Positions 18,228 through 28,471 are shown, counted from the stretch's first letter. The stretch is 64,000 nt of DNA from Streptomyces caniscabiei (GCF_014930365.1 NZ_JABXWI010000005.1:434001-498000), one strand, 5' to 3'. Numbers and translations are program-made. Notes: generated by a model from the sequence alone, not told the origin.

Positions 18228-18268
18228 CGGTCCTGTCCCCTCGGGTTCGCCCGGCGGGGACAGGACCG
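18228..18268 (+). terminator. Terminator of the moxR operon
   Basis: Perfect 13-bp stem (CGGTCCTGTCCCC with GGGGACAGGACCG). Inside the loop an extra CGGG-TTCG-CCCG mini-stem caps it with a TTCG tetraloop. It lies 22 bp after the transglutaminase stop. Confidence 0.88.
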
Positions 18269-18413
18269 TTCGAATTTCCGAGGGCGGGAGCGACTGACAG
18301 CACGCAGCCACAGCCACCAACGGCACGGCGTGGTGCCTACGGCGATGAACGGTGGCCCGCCGGACCGTGCGGGACCGTGCGGCGATGCGCCCCAGCCCGC
18401 ACGGGGGCATGCT

Positions 18414-18448
18414 CGAAGGGTGACCGCCGCTGGGGTGGTCACCCTTCG
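18414..18448 (-). terminator. Terminator of the DUF3040 gene
   Basis: Perfect 12-bp stem (CGAAGGGTGACC with GGTCACCCTTCG) around an 11-nt loop, 43 bp past the stop of the minus-strand DUF3040 gene. With the hairpin at 18228-18268 it insulates two convergent units. Confidence 0.8.
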
Positions 18449-18490
18449 TCCGTGTTCAGCTGTGGCTGTCGGGTCGGCTGTTCGGCGGGC

Positions 18491-18892
18491 TCAGTGGCCG
18501 CCCTGCTCGTCACGACGGCGCTGCCAGCGCTGTTCGATTCGGTCCATCATGGAGCGGCGCTGTCGTGACTGCCGACGCTCACCGGCGGAGCCTGCGGCAC
18601 CGGTGGGCTGCTCACCCGGCTTGGGGGCCTTGCGCCAACCGGTGACGGCGAGCACGGCGCAGCCCAGCATGACGAGGAATCCCACCACGCTGACCCAGAT
18701 CTGCTGTGCGACCATTCCGGCCATGAGGAGCGCGATTCCCACCAGAAAGCCCGCGACCGCCTGGTAGACCCGCCGCCGGGTGTACGTACGCAGCCCGCTT
18801 CCCTCAAGCGCTGACGCGAACTTGGGATCTTCGGCGTACAGCGCTCGCTCCATCTGCTCGAGCATGCGCTGCTCGTGCTCTGAGAGCGGCAC
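18491..18892 (-). CDS. DUF3040 small membrane protein
   Basis: The 133-residue protein has the DUF3040 layout. A highly charged N-terminus (MPLSEHEQRMLEQMERALY) is followed by two adjacent hydrophobic helices near residues 44-88 and a basic, Gln/Arg-rich tail. DUF3040 genes lie near division genes in many actinobacteria; the function is unknown. The ATG has a GAGGAGGA-type site close upstream. It stands alone between the terminator pair and the methyltransferase gene. Confidence 0.88.
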   Translation of the reverse strand: MPLSEHEQRMLEQMERALYAEDPKFASALEGSGLRTYTRRRVYQAVAGFLVGIALLMAGMVAQQIWVSVVGFLVMLGCAVLAVTGWRKAPKPGEQPTGAAGSAGERRQSRQRRSMMDRIEQRWQRRRDEQGGH

Positions 18893-19180
18893 GGAGTCCT
18901 CCTCATCGTGCGGTCGCCGGAGCGACCCGGGGGGTCCTCTTCAGGATAGGCAGGGAATCGCCCCCTTGAAACCCGCCCCTCTACGCCAATTCGCCAACCG
19001 GAACCCGCCATGGCACCCCGACTCGCTGAGGTGTGAATTCCCCAGCGAACGGCCCGTCATGCCGGAACGGTCTCCCTCGATCATACGGCTCCGCGCGCCC
19101 GATCGGGGGGCCTGTGGCGTACTCCATCCGCCGCCGAGCCGCTGATCAGCGGGGCGTCCTCGTCCGCAGCGGGAGCCGGC
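18893..19180. other. 288-bp spacer upstream of the DUF3040 gene
   Basis: No convincing gene. It must hold the DUF3040 promoter and the end of the methyltransferase transcript. I see no clear terminator hairpin, so read-through from the methyltransferase gene into DUF3040 is possible. Confidence 0.4.
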
Positions 19181-19951
19181 TCAGGACTCGGCGTCCCCTC
19201 GCGTCTCACCCAGCACATGAAGTTGGGTGGCCACGGAGTGGAAGGCGGGCAGCTCGGCGGCCACCGCCTCCAGCTTGAGCAGGGCGTCCAGGGCACCGGG
19301 CTCGGTGTCCACGAGGACACCGGGGACGAGGTCGGCGAAGACCCGGACGCCGTGCACGGCGGCGACCTGGAGGCCCGCGCCCTCGACGAGGCCGGTGAGC
19401 TGTTCGGCCGTGAAGCGGTGGGGAACCGGATCACCCTCGCCCCAGCGTCCGTTCGGGTCGTCGAGCGCCTGCCGGGCCTCCTTGAAGTGCCCGGCGAGGG
19501 CGCGGGCGAGGACGGCACCGCCGAGACCGGCGGCGAGCAGGCTGAGGACACCCTCGGGGCGCAGCGCGGCGACCGCGTTGCCGATGCCCTCGGCGGGGTC
19601 GTCCACGTACTCCAGGACGCCGTGGCAGAGCACCGCGTCGTACCCGCCGCGCTCGACGACGTCGAAGAGGCCGTGGGCGTCGCCCTGGACGCCGCGGACG
19701 CGGTCGGCGACACCGGCCTCGGCGGCCCTGCGCTCCAGCGCGAACAGCGCGTTCGGGCTGGGGTCGACGACGGTGACGCGGTGGCCGAGGCGGGCCGCGG
19801 GCACCGCGAACCTGCCGCTGCCGCCCCCGGTGTCCAGTACGTCCAGCGACTCGCGCCCCGTCGCCTTCACCCGGCGGTCGAGGGCGTCCTGGAGGACCTC
19901 CCAGACCACGGCGGTACGGAGAGAGGCGCGGGGTCGCATCGGGTCCGACAC
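19181..19951 (-). CDS. Class I SAM-dependent methyltransferase
   Basis: The 256-residue soluble protein has a seven-strand methyltransferase fold. Motif I is VLDTGGGSGRFAVPAA near residues 38-53, the acidic end of strand 2 is VVDPSPNAL, and motif IV is YDAVLCHGVLEYV. The substrate is not recognisable; it resembles SmtA/UbiE-type enzymes. The GTG at 19951 is preceded by GAGGAG. It lies between DUF3040 and the HEPN-like gene, all on the minus strand; spacing of 131 bp or more argues against tight coupling. Confidence 0.85.
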   Translation of the reverse strand: MSDPMRPRASLRTAVVWEVLQDALDRRVKATGRESLDVLDTGGGSGRFAVPAARLGHRVTVVDPSPNALFALERRAAEAGVADRVRGVQGDAHGLFDVVERGGYDAVLCHGVLEYVDDPAEGIGNAVAALRPEGVLSLLAAGLGGAVLARALAGHFKEARQALDDPNGRWGEGDPVPHRFTAEQLTGLVEGAGLQVAAVHGVRVFADLVPGVLVDTEPGALDALLKLEAVAAELPAFHSVATQLHVLGETRGDAES

Positions 19952-20082
19952 GGCAGTTGACTCCTCGGCGCGGCACCGCCCGGTGTGCGGCGGAGCGATG
20001 GGCTTGCGTCTCCGCCGGGCCGGTGGCCGTGACGGAGGGTGCTGGTGCCCCCAACCCTAATGGGCGGCGCCGGGACGGTCGG

Positions 20083-20622
20083 TCAGCCCGCGTCCGGGAC
20101 CTCCGGGCCGCTGTCCTGCCGGGGTTGCGGCAGCACCGGCTGGAGCACCAGCATCCGTTCGACCAGGCGCAGGAACATCGCCACGTCACGGATGAGGTCG
20201 TCGGCGTCGCGCGCGCTCGCCGCGCCCTGTATCCCCGCCTCGGCCCGTGCGCGGCGGGCGGCGCCGGAGGCGAACAGCGCGCTCCACTCGGCGAGTTCGG
20301 GCGCTATCTCGGGGAGCACTTCCCAGGCGCTGCGGATCTTGGCCCGGCGCTTCGGGGTGGGCTCGGGGCGGCCCCGGGCGGCGAGCACGGCGGCGGCGGT
20401 GCGCAGGGCGGCGAGGTGTGCGGTGGCGTAGCGCTCGTTGGGCGCATGGAGGCCGGACGCCTCGTCGAGGCCGGAGCGGGCCTGGGCGAGCAGGTCGAGG
20501 GCGGCGGGCGGTGCCGTCGCCCGGCGGAGCACGGGGTGCACGTCGCTCGCCGGGCCGGTCAGTGAGGGGGCAGGGCCGGTGGCGCGGCGCCGGCCTGCGG
20601 CTGCTGCGTGGTAGGTGGCCAT
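20083..20622 (-). CDS. SAV_6107-type HEPN-like protein
   Basis: Predicted 179-residue helical protein. The central part (AAPPAALDLLAQARSGLDEA, LHAPNERYATAHLAALRTAAAVLA) matches what I recall of the actinobacterial SAV_6107 HEPN family, proteins of unknown function whose HEPN relatives include nucleases and nucleotide-binding adaptors. No RxxxxH ribonuclease motif is obvious. ATG 20622 is chosen over upstream in-frame codons because AGGAGG lies 7 nt before it. Divergent from the ABC/YhgE operon, with the operator region between them. Confidence 0.75.
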   Translation of the reverse strand: MATYHAAAAGRRRATGPAPSLTGPASDVHPVLRRATAPPAALDLLAQARSGLDEASGLHAPNERYATAHLAALRTAAAVLAARGRPEPTPKRRAKIRSAWEVLPEIAPELAEWSALFASGAARRARAEAGIQGAASARDADDLIRDVAMFLRLVERMLVLQPVLPQPRQDSGPEVPDAG

Positions 20623-20722
20623 GACGAACCTCCTGTCGTCTTCGGACGGCACGCTCTGACACGAGGTGCCGTATGTGCCCATCGTGAGGTATGCCACTGA
20701 CAATCCGTTCTGACCTGCGCTT

Positions 20723-20751
20723 TTGCTTCGATCAAAGGTTCGGAGTAGTTT
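20723..20751 (+). promoter_or_regulatory. Candidate promoter of the ABC/YhgE/TetR unit
   Basis: TTGCTT (20723-20728) and TAGTTT (20746-20751) are spaced by 17 bp, a sigma-70-like pair pointing to the ABC gene. The predicted start of transcription falls inside the adjacent palindrome. Confidence 0.55.
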
Positions 20752-20773
20752 TTGCACTGACCAGTCAGTTCAA
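20752..20773. promoter_or_regulatory. 22-bp palindromic operator, probably TetR-bound
   Basis: The core ACTGAC-CA-GTCAGT is a perfect inverted repeat, extended by TTG and CAA at the two ends with one mismatched pair. It sits over the expected transcription start of the ABC/YhgE genes. A TetR-family gene closes the same cluster (23866-24498), so autoregulated repression is the simplest reading. Confidence 0.6.
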
Positions 20774-20805
20774 AGATGGGCCGAGGGCGGAGGGGTTCCG
20801 GGGAC

Positions 20806-21727
<922 letters not shown>

Positions 21728-21756
<29 letters not shown>

Positions 21757-23812
21757 GCTCAGGCGGTTCGGCAGGGGGAAGCTGCCGCGCGCCGCACTGG
21801 TCTCGCTCCTGCTGCTGCCGCTGCTGTACGGCGCCCTGTACCTGTGGTCCTTCTGGGACCCGTACGGCCGGCTGGACCGTATCCCCGTGGCGCTGGTGAA
21901 CGACGACAAGGGGGTGTCGGTCGGCAAGGAGCGGCTGACGGCCGGCGACGACATCGCGAAGGGGCTGCGGGAGAGCGACACCTTCGAGTGGCACCGGGTG
22001 AGCGCCGCCCAGGCCCGCGCGGGCGTCGAGAACGGCACGTACTACCTGTCGCTGACCATGCCGAAGGACTTCAGCGAGCGCATCGCGTCCAGTTCGGGGG
22101 ACGTGCCGGAGACGGGCGCCCTCCAGGTGCGGACGAACGACGCCAACAACTACATCGTCGGGCAGATCTCGCGGACGGTGTTCTCGGAGGTGCGGACGGC
22201 GGCGTCGACGAAGGCCTCGCGGTCGTTCCTGGACCGGATCTTCATCTCGTTCTCCGACATCCACGGGAAGACCGAGGAGGCGGCGGACGGCGCCGACGAC
22301 CTCAAGGGCGGTATCGACAAGGCCGAGCAGGGCTCCAGGAACCTCGCGGACGGGCTGCGGAAGGCCAAGGAGGGCAGCGGGGACCTGTCCGGCGGGCTGA
22401 AGGACCTGGACGAGGGGGCGGGCGATCTGGAGGACGGCGCCCGGCAGGTCGCGGACGGCACCGGGAAGCTCGCCGACAAGGTCGGCGCCACGGCCGACCA
22501 GGTGCGGCCGTTCCTGGACGAGAACAGCGACACCATCGCCGACACCGCCACCCTGGTCGCCGACTCCGCGGCCACCGTCCGGGGCCACCTCGACGCGTTC
22601 GTGAAGACGGCACCGGCCGCCGCCACGGGTACCCGTACCGCCTCCGACACCCTGGACGACGTGTACGAGCGCCGCTGCGAGAAGGCCGTACTGCCCGACA
22701 CGGCCTGCGCGGACCTCAAGAAGGCGAAGGACGCGGCGGCGGAGGCGGCCACGCTCGCCGAGGACGTCGACACCGTGGTGAAGAACTACGACGGTGACAT
22801 GAAGGCCTTCGACAAGGATCTCCGGACCCTGGAGAAGCAGGCCCGCGCCCTCGCGAAGGCGGCGCCCACCCTCTCCACCGACCTCGACAACGCCGTCGCC
22901 AAGATCGACGCACTCGACAAGGGCGCCACCGAGGTCGCCAAGGGGGCCAGGACGCTGCACACGGGCCTCGGCACCGCGAAGACCGGCGCGGAGGACCTCG
23001 ACACCGGTGTCGGCGCCCTGAAGACGGGCGCGGTCGACCTCAAGGGCGGCATGTACAAGCTGGCCGACGGCTCCGGCAAGCTCGCAGGCGGTCTGCACGA
23101 CGGGGCAGAGCGCATCCCCGACTACGACGAGCAGGACCGCGACCGGCGCACCGAAGTGATGGCCGATCCGGTGCAGTTGGCCTCCAGGGACCTGCACAAG
23201 GCGCCCAACTACGGCACCGGGTTCGCCCCGTACTTCATCCCGCTGTCCCTGTGGGTGGGCGCGATGGTGGCGTACATGCTGATCCAGCCGCTCAACCGGA
23301 GGGCCCTCGCGGCGGGTGCCTCGGCGTGGCGGATCACGCTGGCGGGCTGGCTGCCGGTGGCCGCGCTCGGCGTGCTCCAGACGGTCGCGCTGATGGCGGT
23401 GCTGCACTGGGCGGTCGGTCTGCAGATGGCGCGGGCGGCCGGGACGGTGGGCTTCCTGTTCCTGGTGACGGCGTGCTTCGCGGCGATCGTGCAGTGGCTC
23501 AACGCGCGCTTCGGGGCGGCCGGCCGGATCCTCGTGCTCGCCTTCCTGATGCTCCAGTTGACGTCCGCGGGCGGCACGTATCCCGTGCAGACCAGCCCGG
23601 ACTTCTTCAACGCGGTCCACCCCTTCCTGCCGATGAGCCATGTCGTCGACGCGCTCCGGCGGCTGATCACGGGCGGCGGCCTGGGCCCGGTGTGGCAGGC
23701 GTGCGCGGTACTGGTGGCGTTCACGGCCGGCGCCCTCGCGCTGACCGCCCTGTCGGCCCGCCGCAAGCAGGTGTGGACCCTGGACCGGCTGCACCCGGAG
23801 CTGAGCCTGTGA
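21728..23812 (+). CDS. YhgE/Pip-domain membrane protein
   Basis: The 694-residue protein begins with an N-terminal helix (AALVSLLLLPLLYGALYLW) followed by WDPYGRLDRIPVALVNDDKG, the start of the YhgE/Pip domain. A large external region of about 440 residues follows, rich in short repeats such as LADGLRKA, LSGGLKDLDEG and LKGGMYKLADGSGKLAGG. The protein ends in about five C-terminal helices of the ABC-2 type. Relatives include phage-infection protein of lactococci and ESX-linked proteins; transport function is unproven. ATG 21728 has AAGGAG upstream inside the ABC gene. Confidence 0.9.
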
Positions 23813-23865
23813 CCGCGCGGGGAGCGGTTCCCGCGCACGGCACGGTTCCTGTGACAATCAGGGCC

Positions 23866-24498
23866 ATGGAAAGCAGCAACGCCCCCGGCGGCGCAGGCGG
23901 GGGCCGCCGCGAGGCGACCCGGCAGAAACTCTACGAAGCGGCCGTCACCCTCATCGCGGAGCAGGGGTTCTCCGCGACCACGGTGGACGAGATCGCCGAG
24001 CGCGCCGGAGTCGCCAAGGGCACGGTCTACTACAACTTCGCGAGCAAGTCGGTCCTCTTCGAGGAGCTGCTGCGGCACGGCGTGGGACTGCTCACCGCCT
24101 CCCTCCGCGAGGCGGCCGAGCGGACGGCGCGGGAGGGCGGCAGCAGGGTCGACTCCCTGGACGCGATGATCCGGGCCGGGCTCGTCTTCATCGACCGCTA
24201 CCCGTCCTTCACCCAGCTGTACGTGGCCGAGCTGTGGCGCACCAACCGGGCCTGGCAGTCCACGCTGATGGTCGTCCGGCAGGAGGCGGTCGCCGTCGTC
24301 GAGGGGGTGCTCCGCGAGGGCGTCGAGGGCGGCGAGCTGAGCGACGAGATCGATGTCGGCCTCACGGCGGCGGCCCTGGTCGGCATGGTCCTGGTGGCCG
24401 CGCTGGACTGGAAGGCCTTCCAGCCGGAGCGCTCCCTGGACGACGTCCACGCGGCGCTCTCCCGGCTCCTTCAGGGCCGGGTGAGCGGAATCGGCTGA
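23866..24498 (+). CDS. TetR/AcrR-family transcriptional regulator
   Basis: The 210-residue protein has an N-terminal helix-turn-helix near residues 15-60 (LIAEQGFSATTVDEIAERAG and VAKGTVYYNFASKSVLF), typical of TetR proteins, and a helical ligand-binding domain. The effector is unknown. ATG 23866 has only a weak ribosome site; a GTG at 23851 in frame is possible. It lies 53 bp after the YhgE gene on the same strand, so it is probably co-transcribed and may repress the unit through the palindrome at 20752-20773. Confidence 0.93.
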   Translation: MESSNAPGGAGGGRREATRQKLYEAAVTLIAEQGFSATTVDEIAERAGVAKGTVYYNFASKSVLFEELLRHGVGLLTASLREAAERTAREGGSRVDSLDAMIRAGLVFIDRYPSFTQLYVAELWRTNRAWQSTLMVVRQEAVAVVEGVLREGVEGGELSDEIDVGLTAAALVGMVLVAALDWKAFQPERSLDDVHAALSRLLQGRVSGIG

Positions 24499-24997
24499 CC
24501 GGTCCCGACGGAAACGAGAGCGCCGGTCCGAACTGGCCGCGTCCCCCGCGGGCCACCTCGAACCGGCGCTTCCCCGTTCCCCCGTACTCCCCCGTACTCC
24601 CCCGTGCCTCGCTCCCGTCGACTCGCGTCGACGGAAGGAGCGGTAAAAGCGCGAGAGCCGTTCCGCCGCCCCGTGTCGGCGGTGCCGGAGCCGCGCCCCT
24701 TCCCGTGCCTCCACTCTCCCGTTTTCGCAGGTGGGAACCCATCCGTACGGGTACTCAACTCACCGCATAGGTACGCGTACTCAGCCCTGCGCACTCAGCC
24801 CCACCCCGCGCTGTCGCCGACTGGTGACGATCGCGCCCGCGCAAGTACTCCCCGGCCCGGATCGGCGGCGCAGCCGCCATCCAGGGGCGCGGGGAACTGC
24901 GCGACAAGCCACGACGAGCCCGTACCCGCCGACCGACCGCTCCCCCCGAGCTCTCCCGCGAACCACCGGCGACACGGCGCCCGATAAGGTCACCGGC
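24499..24997. other. 499-bp intergenic region with repeats
   Basis: No gene seen. It holds direct repeats of CCCCCGTACTC near 24585-24605, a hairpin CCGTCGAC-TCGC-GTCGACGG (24615-24634), a GGTAC/GTACTC-rich stretch near 24750-24785, and one copy of the dispersed repeat at 24882. The hairpin may end the TetR transcript. Confidence 0.5.
24882..24904 (+). repeat. Dispersed repeat, copy 1
   Basis: Contains the core GGCGCGGGGAACTGCGCG. It is followed by AAGCCACGACG, which also follows copy 5 with small changes. Unpaired copy upstream of the flavoprotein gene. Confidence 0.8.
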
Positions 24998-26512
24998 ATG
25001 GCAAGAATCGCGGTGATCGGCGCCGGAATGGGCGCCCTGGCAGCCGCCGCCCGGCTGGCCGTCGCGGGCCACCGCGTGGTGGTGCACGAGAGCACGACGA
25101 CCTACGGCGGAGCCGTGGGCCGCTTCGAGCGCGACGGCTTCGCGTTCGACACGGGACCGGGGCTGCTGCCGCTCCCGGCCGTCCACCGCGATCTGTTCCT
25201 CAAGACCGGCAAGGAGCCGCTGGAGAAGTGCGTCGACCTGGTCCAGGTGGACCCGGCGGCCCGGCACGTCTTCGCGGACGGCACCGACCTCCTGCTCCCC
25301 AACGCCTCCCGTGCTGGCGTCGTGGCCGCCCTGGACTCGGCGCTCGGCCCGGGCGCCGGCGACCGCTGGGGCGACTTCCTGGTGCGGGCCCGCGAGGCCT
25401 GGGACCGCACCCGGCGGCCCCTCCTGGAGGAACCGCTGTGGTCCGACTGGAAGGTCCTCGCCGAGCGTGAGCCGTACCCCTCGGTCCCCCACAGGAAGCT
25501 GCTGCGCACCCGCCGGGCCGCCACCCTCGCCGAGGTCGGGGCGTGGGAGCTGCGGGATCCGCGGCTGACGGCCCTGCTGGAGAGCCACGCCCTCGCGTAC
25601 GGCCTGGACCCGAGGAGCGTCCCGGCGAGCGCGGCGGTCCTGCCCTACCTGGATCACGCCTTCGGGACCTGGTACGTCCGGGGCGGCGTACGGGAGTTGG
25701 CGCGGGCGCTGTACGAGCGGTGTCTGGCCCGCAGGGTCGAGTTCGTCTTCGGTGCCGAGGTCACCGGGATCGTCGAGAAGGACGGCCGGGCGGCCGGGGT
25801 GGAACTGGCCGACGGCACGGTGACCGAGGCCGACCATGTGGTCGCCGGGGTCGCGCCCGAGGTGCTGGCCCGCCTGGCGCGCCGGTCGGTCGTACGCGGC
25901 GCCGGCGAGGTACCGGCCCAGCGCGGGACGACGAGTCGGCTGACCGTGCTGCTGGCGCTGCGCGGCGGACGTCCGGCGGACGCGGCGCACCGGACGGTGG
26001 TGCACGCGGACGACCGTGACGCCGAGCTGGACCTGCTCTTCGGTCCGTCACACGGGTTGGTCGCGCGACCCACGGCGACGGTGCTGCGGCCGGACGATCC
26101 GGGACTGGTCCCGGACTCCGACCACGAGGCGGTCACGATCACCTGCGCGGTCCCCTCCGAACCCGACTGGAGTCGGGCGGAGTCGGAGGTCTACGAGCAG
26201 CAGGCCGAGCGGCTCATCGACGCCGCCGAGCGGGCCGTACCCGACCTACGCGAGCGTCTGCTGTGGAGCCAGGTGCGCACCCCGGTCGACATCGCGCGGT
26301 CGACCGGTGCGGAGGGCGGCGTGGTCCCGGCACCGGCCCTCGCCGCGGGGGACGGGCGATGGCTGCGCCCCTCCAACACCACCGCTCTGCCGGGCCTGTT
26401 CACCGTCGGCGGCTGGTCGCACCCGGGCGGCGGTCTTCCGCACGCCGGGATGTCGGGCGCGCTGGTGGCCGGACTGATCGTGGAGGGGCCGGACTTCCGC
26501 GGCTCACAGTGA
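24998..26512 (+). CDS. Phytoene-desaturase-like FAD oxidoreductase
   Basis: The 504-residue protein begins with the dinucleotide-binding motif VIGAGMGALAAAARLAVAGHRVVVHE, and the phytoene desaturase/CrtI pattern follows (YGGAVGRFERDGFAFDTGPGLLPLP). The C-terminus carries the FAD-binding end LFTVGGWSHPGGGLPHAGMSGALVA. The substrate is unknown: no phytoene synthase or other carotenoid gene is nearby, so a carotenoid role is not supported by context. ATG 24998 has AAGG upstream. It faces the minus-strand membrane gene at 26550. Confidence 0.85.
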   Translation: MARIAVIGAGMGALAAAARLAVAGHRVVVHESTTTYGGAVGRFERDGFAFDTGPGLLPLPAVHRDLFLKTGKEPLEKCVDLVQVDPAARHVFADGTDLLLPNASRAGVVAALDSALGPGAGDRWGDFLVRAREAWDRTRRPLLEEPLWSDWKVLAEREPYPSVPHRKLLRTRRAATLAEVGAWELRDPRLTALLESHALAYGLDPRSVPASAAVLPYLDHAFGTWYVRGGVRELARALYERCLARRVEFVFGAEVTGIVEKDGRAAGVELADGTVTEADHVVAGVAPEVLARLARRSVVRGAGEVPAQRGTTSRLTVLLALRGGRPADAAHRTVVHADDRDAELDLLFGPSHGLVARPTATVLRPDDPGLVPDSDHEAVTITCAVPSEPDWSRAESEVYEQQAERLIDAAERAVPDLRERLLWSQVRTPVDIARSTGAEGGVVPAPALAAGDGRWLRPSNTTALPGLFTVGGWSHPGGGLPHAGMSGALVAGLIVEGPDFRGSQ

Positions 26513-26549
26513 GGCTCACCGGGCCCGGGCGAGGGGCCCCGCGCGTTCT

Positions 26550-27485
26550 TCAGAAACGGTACTGCTGCTCGTCGTAGCCGTTCTGGCCATTGCCGTTGCC
26601 CTGGTACGGGTACTGCTGGTCCGACGGGAGGTCCGAGGCGAACGGGTCGTCGGTGTTGCGCTGCTGCGGGACCCAGACACCGCCGGGCGGGGTCTCGCCG
26701 CCGTAGCCGCCGTTGCCGTACTGGTCCTGGCCGTAGCCCTGTTGCCCGTATCCCTGCTGCCCGTAGGACTGGTCGTACGAGGCCGTGGCGTCGTACGTCT
26801 GGGTGCCGATGTACGGGTCGGAGTAGGCGGCGTACTGCTGCTGCGACGGGTCGTAGCCGTACTGCTGCTGGTCGTAGCCGTAGTAGGCGAAGGCCTCGTC
26901 CTGCGCGGCCTGGTCGGCGGTCGCGTGCTGCTGGCCGGGGGCGCCCGCGTAGGCGTTGTCGTCGTTGTAGACGCCGTAGGTGCTGGTGTCGTCCGGCATG
27001 GGTTCCGGGGAGTAGACCGGGGCCGGCCCGGCCGCCGAGGGCGTGGACTGCGGGCGGACGAACACGTCGTCGTCGCGGTCGTCGAGCAGGTCGTCGCCCT
27101 GGGGGTACCGTCCGCCGGCGGTGGACTCCAGGTCCGTGACCTCCAGGCTCGGGTCCTGGCGGTCCGGTTCGCCGCGCCGCCGCTTCTTGGCCGCCTTGGG
27201 CAAGCGGCCGCCCTCCTCGCCCTCGCCGGAGCGCGGGCGGACGGCCCAGCCGGCCTCGAAGCCGCGACGGAACGACAGCGTCACATAGGTCTGCCCGATG
27301 GCGAAGCCGATCGCGCCCAGCGCGATGACGATCACGTTGGGGATCAGGACACCGAGGACGACGCCGAGGAAACCGGCGAAGGCGAGCAGACGCCAGCGCA
27401 GGCGTGCCTTGTACTGCAGCAGCACCTCGCCCAGCAGCCACAACGCGACGACGCCGAACGCGATGTAGAGGACCGCCCAGCCCAT
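26550..27485 (-). CDS. Membrane protein with Gln/Tyr/Gly-rich tail
   Basis: The 311-residue protein has an N-terminal third with two or three hydrophobic helices (AVLYIAFGVVALWLLGEVLL, AFAGFLGVVLGVLIPNVIVI). The rest is hydrophilic and, from about residue 180, strongly enriched in Tyr, Gln, Gly and Asp with repeats such as GYGQQGYGQDQY. No catalytic motif is seen. The tail has the composition of prion-like or condensate-forming disordered regions. ATG 27485 has GGAGAGGGG upstream. It lies 56 bp downstream of metF on the same strand. Confidence 0.8.
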   Translation of the reverse strand: MGWAVLYIAFGVVALWLLGEVLLQYKARLRWRLLAFAGFLGVVLGVLIPNVIVIALGAIGFAIGQTYVTLSFRRGFEAGWAVRPRSGEGEEGGRLPKAAKKRRRGEPDRQDPSLEVTDLESTAGGRYPQGDDLLDDRDDDVFVRPQSTPSAAGPAPVYSPEPMPDDTSTYGVYNDDNAYAGAPGQQHATADQAAQDEAFAYYGYDQQQYGYDPSQQQYAAYSDPYIGTQTYDATASYDQSYGQQGYGQQGYGQDQYGNGGYGGETPPGGVWVPQQRNTDDPFASDLPSDQQYPYQGNGNGQNGYDEQQYRF

Positions 27486-27541
27486 GTACGCCCCTCTCCC
27501 TGTAGCCGCTACGCAGTGTGTCGTACGCGAGTGCGACCGGT

Positions 27542-28465
27542 CTAGGCCCGTGGTGGATGGTGCAGGCCCAGGTTCTCGTAGATTTCCAGAGTCGCGGTGG
27601 AGTTGTTCAGGGTGATGAAGTGAAGTCCGGGGACTCCCTCGTCCAGCAGCCTCGCGCAGAACTCCGTGGCGAACTCGATGCCAATGGAGCGTACAGCGGT
27701 CGGATCGTCTTTGGCTGTGACGATCCGCTCTTTCAGGGCGTTCGGGATGGCCGCGTTGCTGAGTTGCGGCAACCGTTCCAGCATCTTCACGCTGGTGACG
27801 GGCATGACCTCGGGGATGACGGGGGTCTCGCAGCCGGCGCTCGCGACCGCGTCCCTCAGACGCAGGTACGAGTCGGGGTGGAAGAACATCTGCGTGATCG
27901 CGTAGTCGGCGCCGGCCCGGCACTTGTCGACGAAGCGCGCGACGTCGCTGTCCCAGTCCGGGGAGCGCGGGTGCATCTCCGGGAAGGCGGCGACGCCCAC
28001 GCAGAAGTCGCCCGACTCCTTGATGAGCTGGACGAGTTCGGCGGCGTAGGTCAGGCCCTGCGGGTGCGCGACCCACTCGGCCATGGGGTCGCCGGGCGGG
28101 TCGCCGCGGACGGCGAGGATGTTGCGGATCCCGGCGTCCGCGTACTGGCCGATGATGTTGCGCAGCTCGGCGATGGAGTGGCTGACCGCGGTGAGGTGGG
28201 CGACCGGCGTGAGAGTGGTGTCGGCGGCGATCTGCTCGGTCGCCTTCACCGTGCCGGACCGGGTGGAGCCGCCCGCGCCGTACGTCACGGAGACGAAGCT
28301 GGGGGCGACCGCCTCGATCCTGCGGAGGGCGTTCCACAGGTTCCGCTCGCCCTTCTCCGTCTTGGGCGCCCAGAACTCGAAGGAGTAGGTGGTCTTGCCC
28401 GTGGCGAGCATGTCACGCACGGTGCGTGCGCGGTCCGTCCTGGTCGAAGCGGTTCCTAGGGCCAT
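27542..28465 (-). CDS. metF: MetF, 5,10-methylenetetrahydrofolate reductase
   Basis: Reduces methylene-THF to methyl-THF, the methyl donor for methionine synthase. The 307 residues form a single TIM barrel with FAD-binding features of bacterial MetF: SFEFWAPKTEKGERNLW at the start, VSVTYGAGGSTR, and NILAVRGDPPGDP. No regulatory domain is attached. No Shine-Dalgarno site precedes the ATG; instead a -10-like TAACCT ends 6 nt before it, so the mRNA is probably leaderless. No cobalamin riboswitch was seen upstream. Confidence 0.95.
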   Translation of the reverse strand: MALGTASTRTDRARTVRDMLATGKTTYSFEFWAPKTEKGERNLWNALRRIEAVAPSFVSVTYGAGGSTRSGTVKATEQIAADTTLTPVAHLTAVSHSIAELRNIIGQYADAGIRNILAVRGDPPGDPMAEWVAHPQGLTYAAELVQLIKESGDFCVGVAAFPEMHPRSPDWDSDVARFVDKCRAGADYAITQMFFHPDSYLRLRDAVASAGCETPVIPEVMPVTSVKMLERLPQLSNAAIPNALKERIVTAKDDPTAVRSIGIEFATEFCARLLDEGVPGLHFITLNNSTATLEIYENLGLHHPPRA

Positions 28466-28471
28466 ACGGGC

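Noticed and set aside
24998..26512. Carotenoid biosynthesis cluster around the phytoene-desaturase-like gene
   Set aside because: No crtB, crtE or cyclase genes flank it, so only the flavoprotein family can be claimed.
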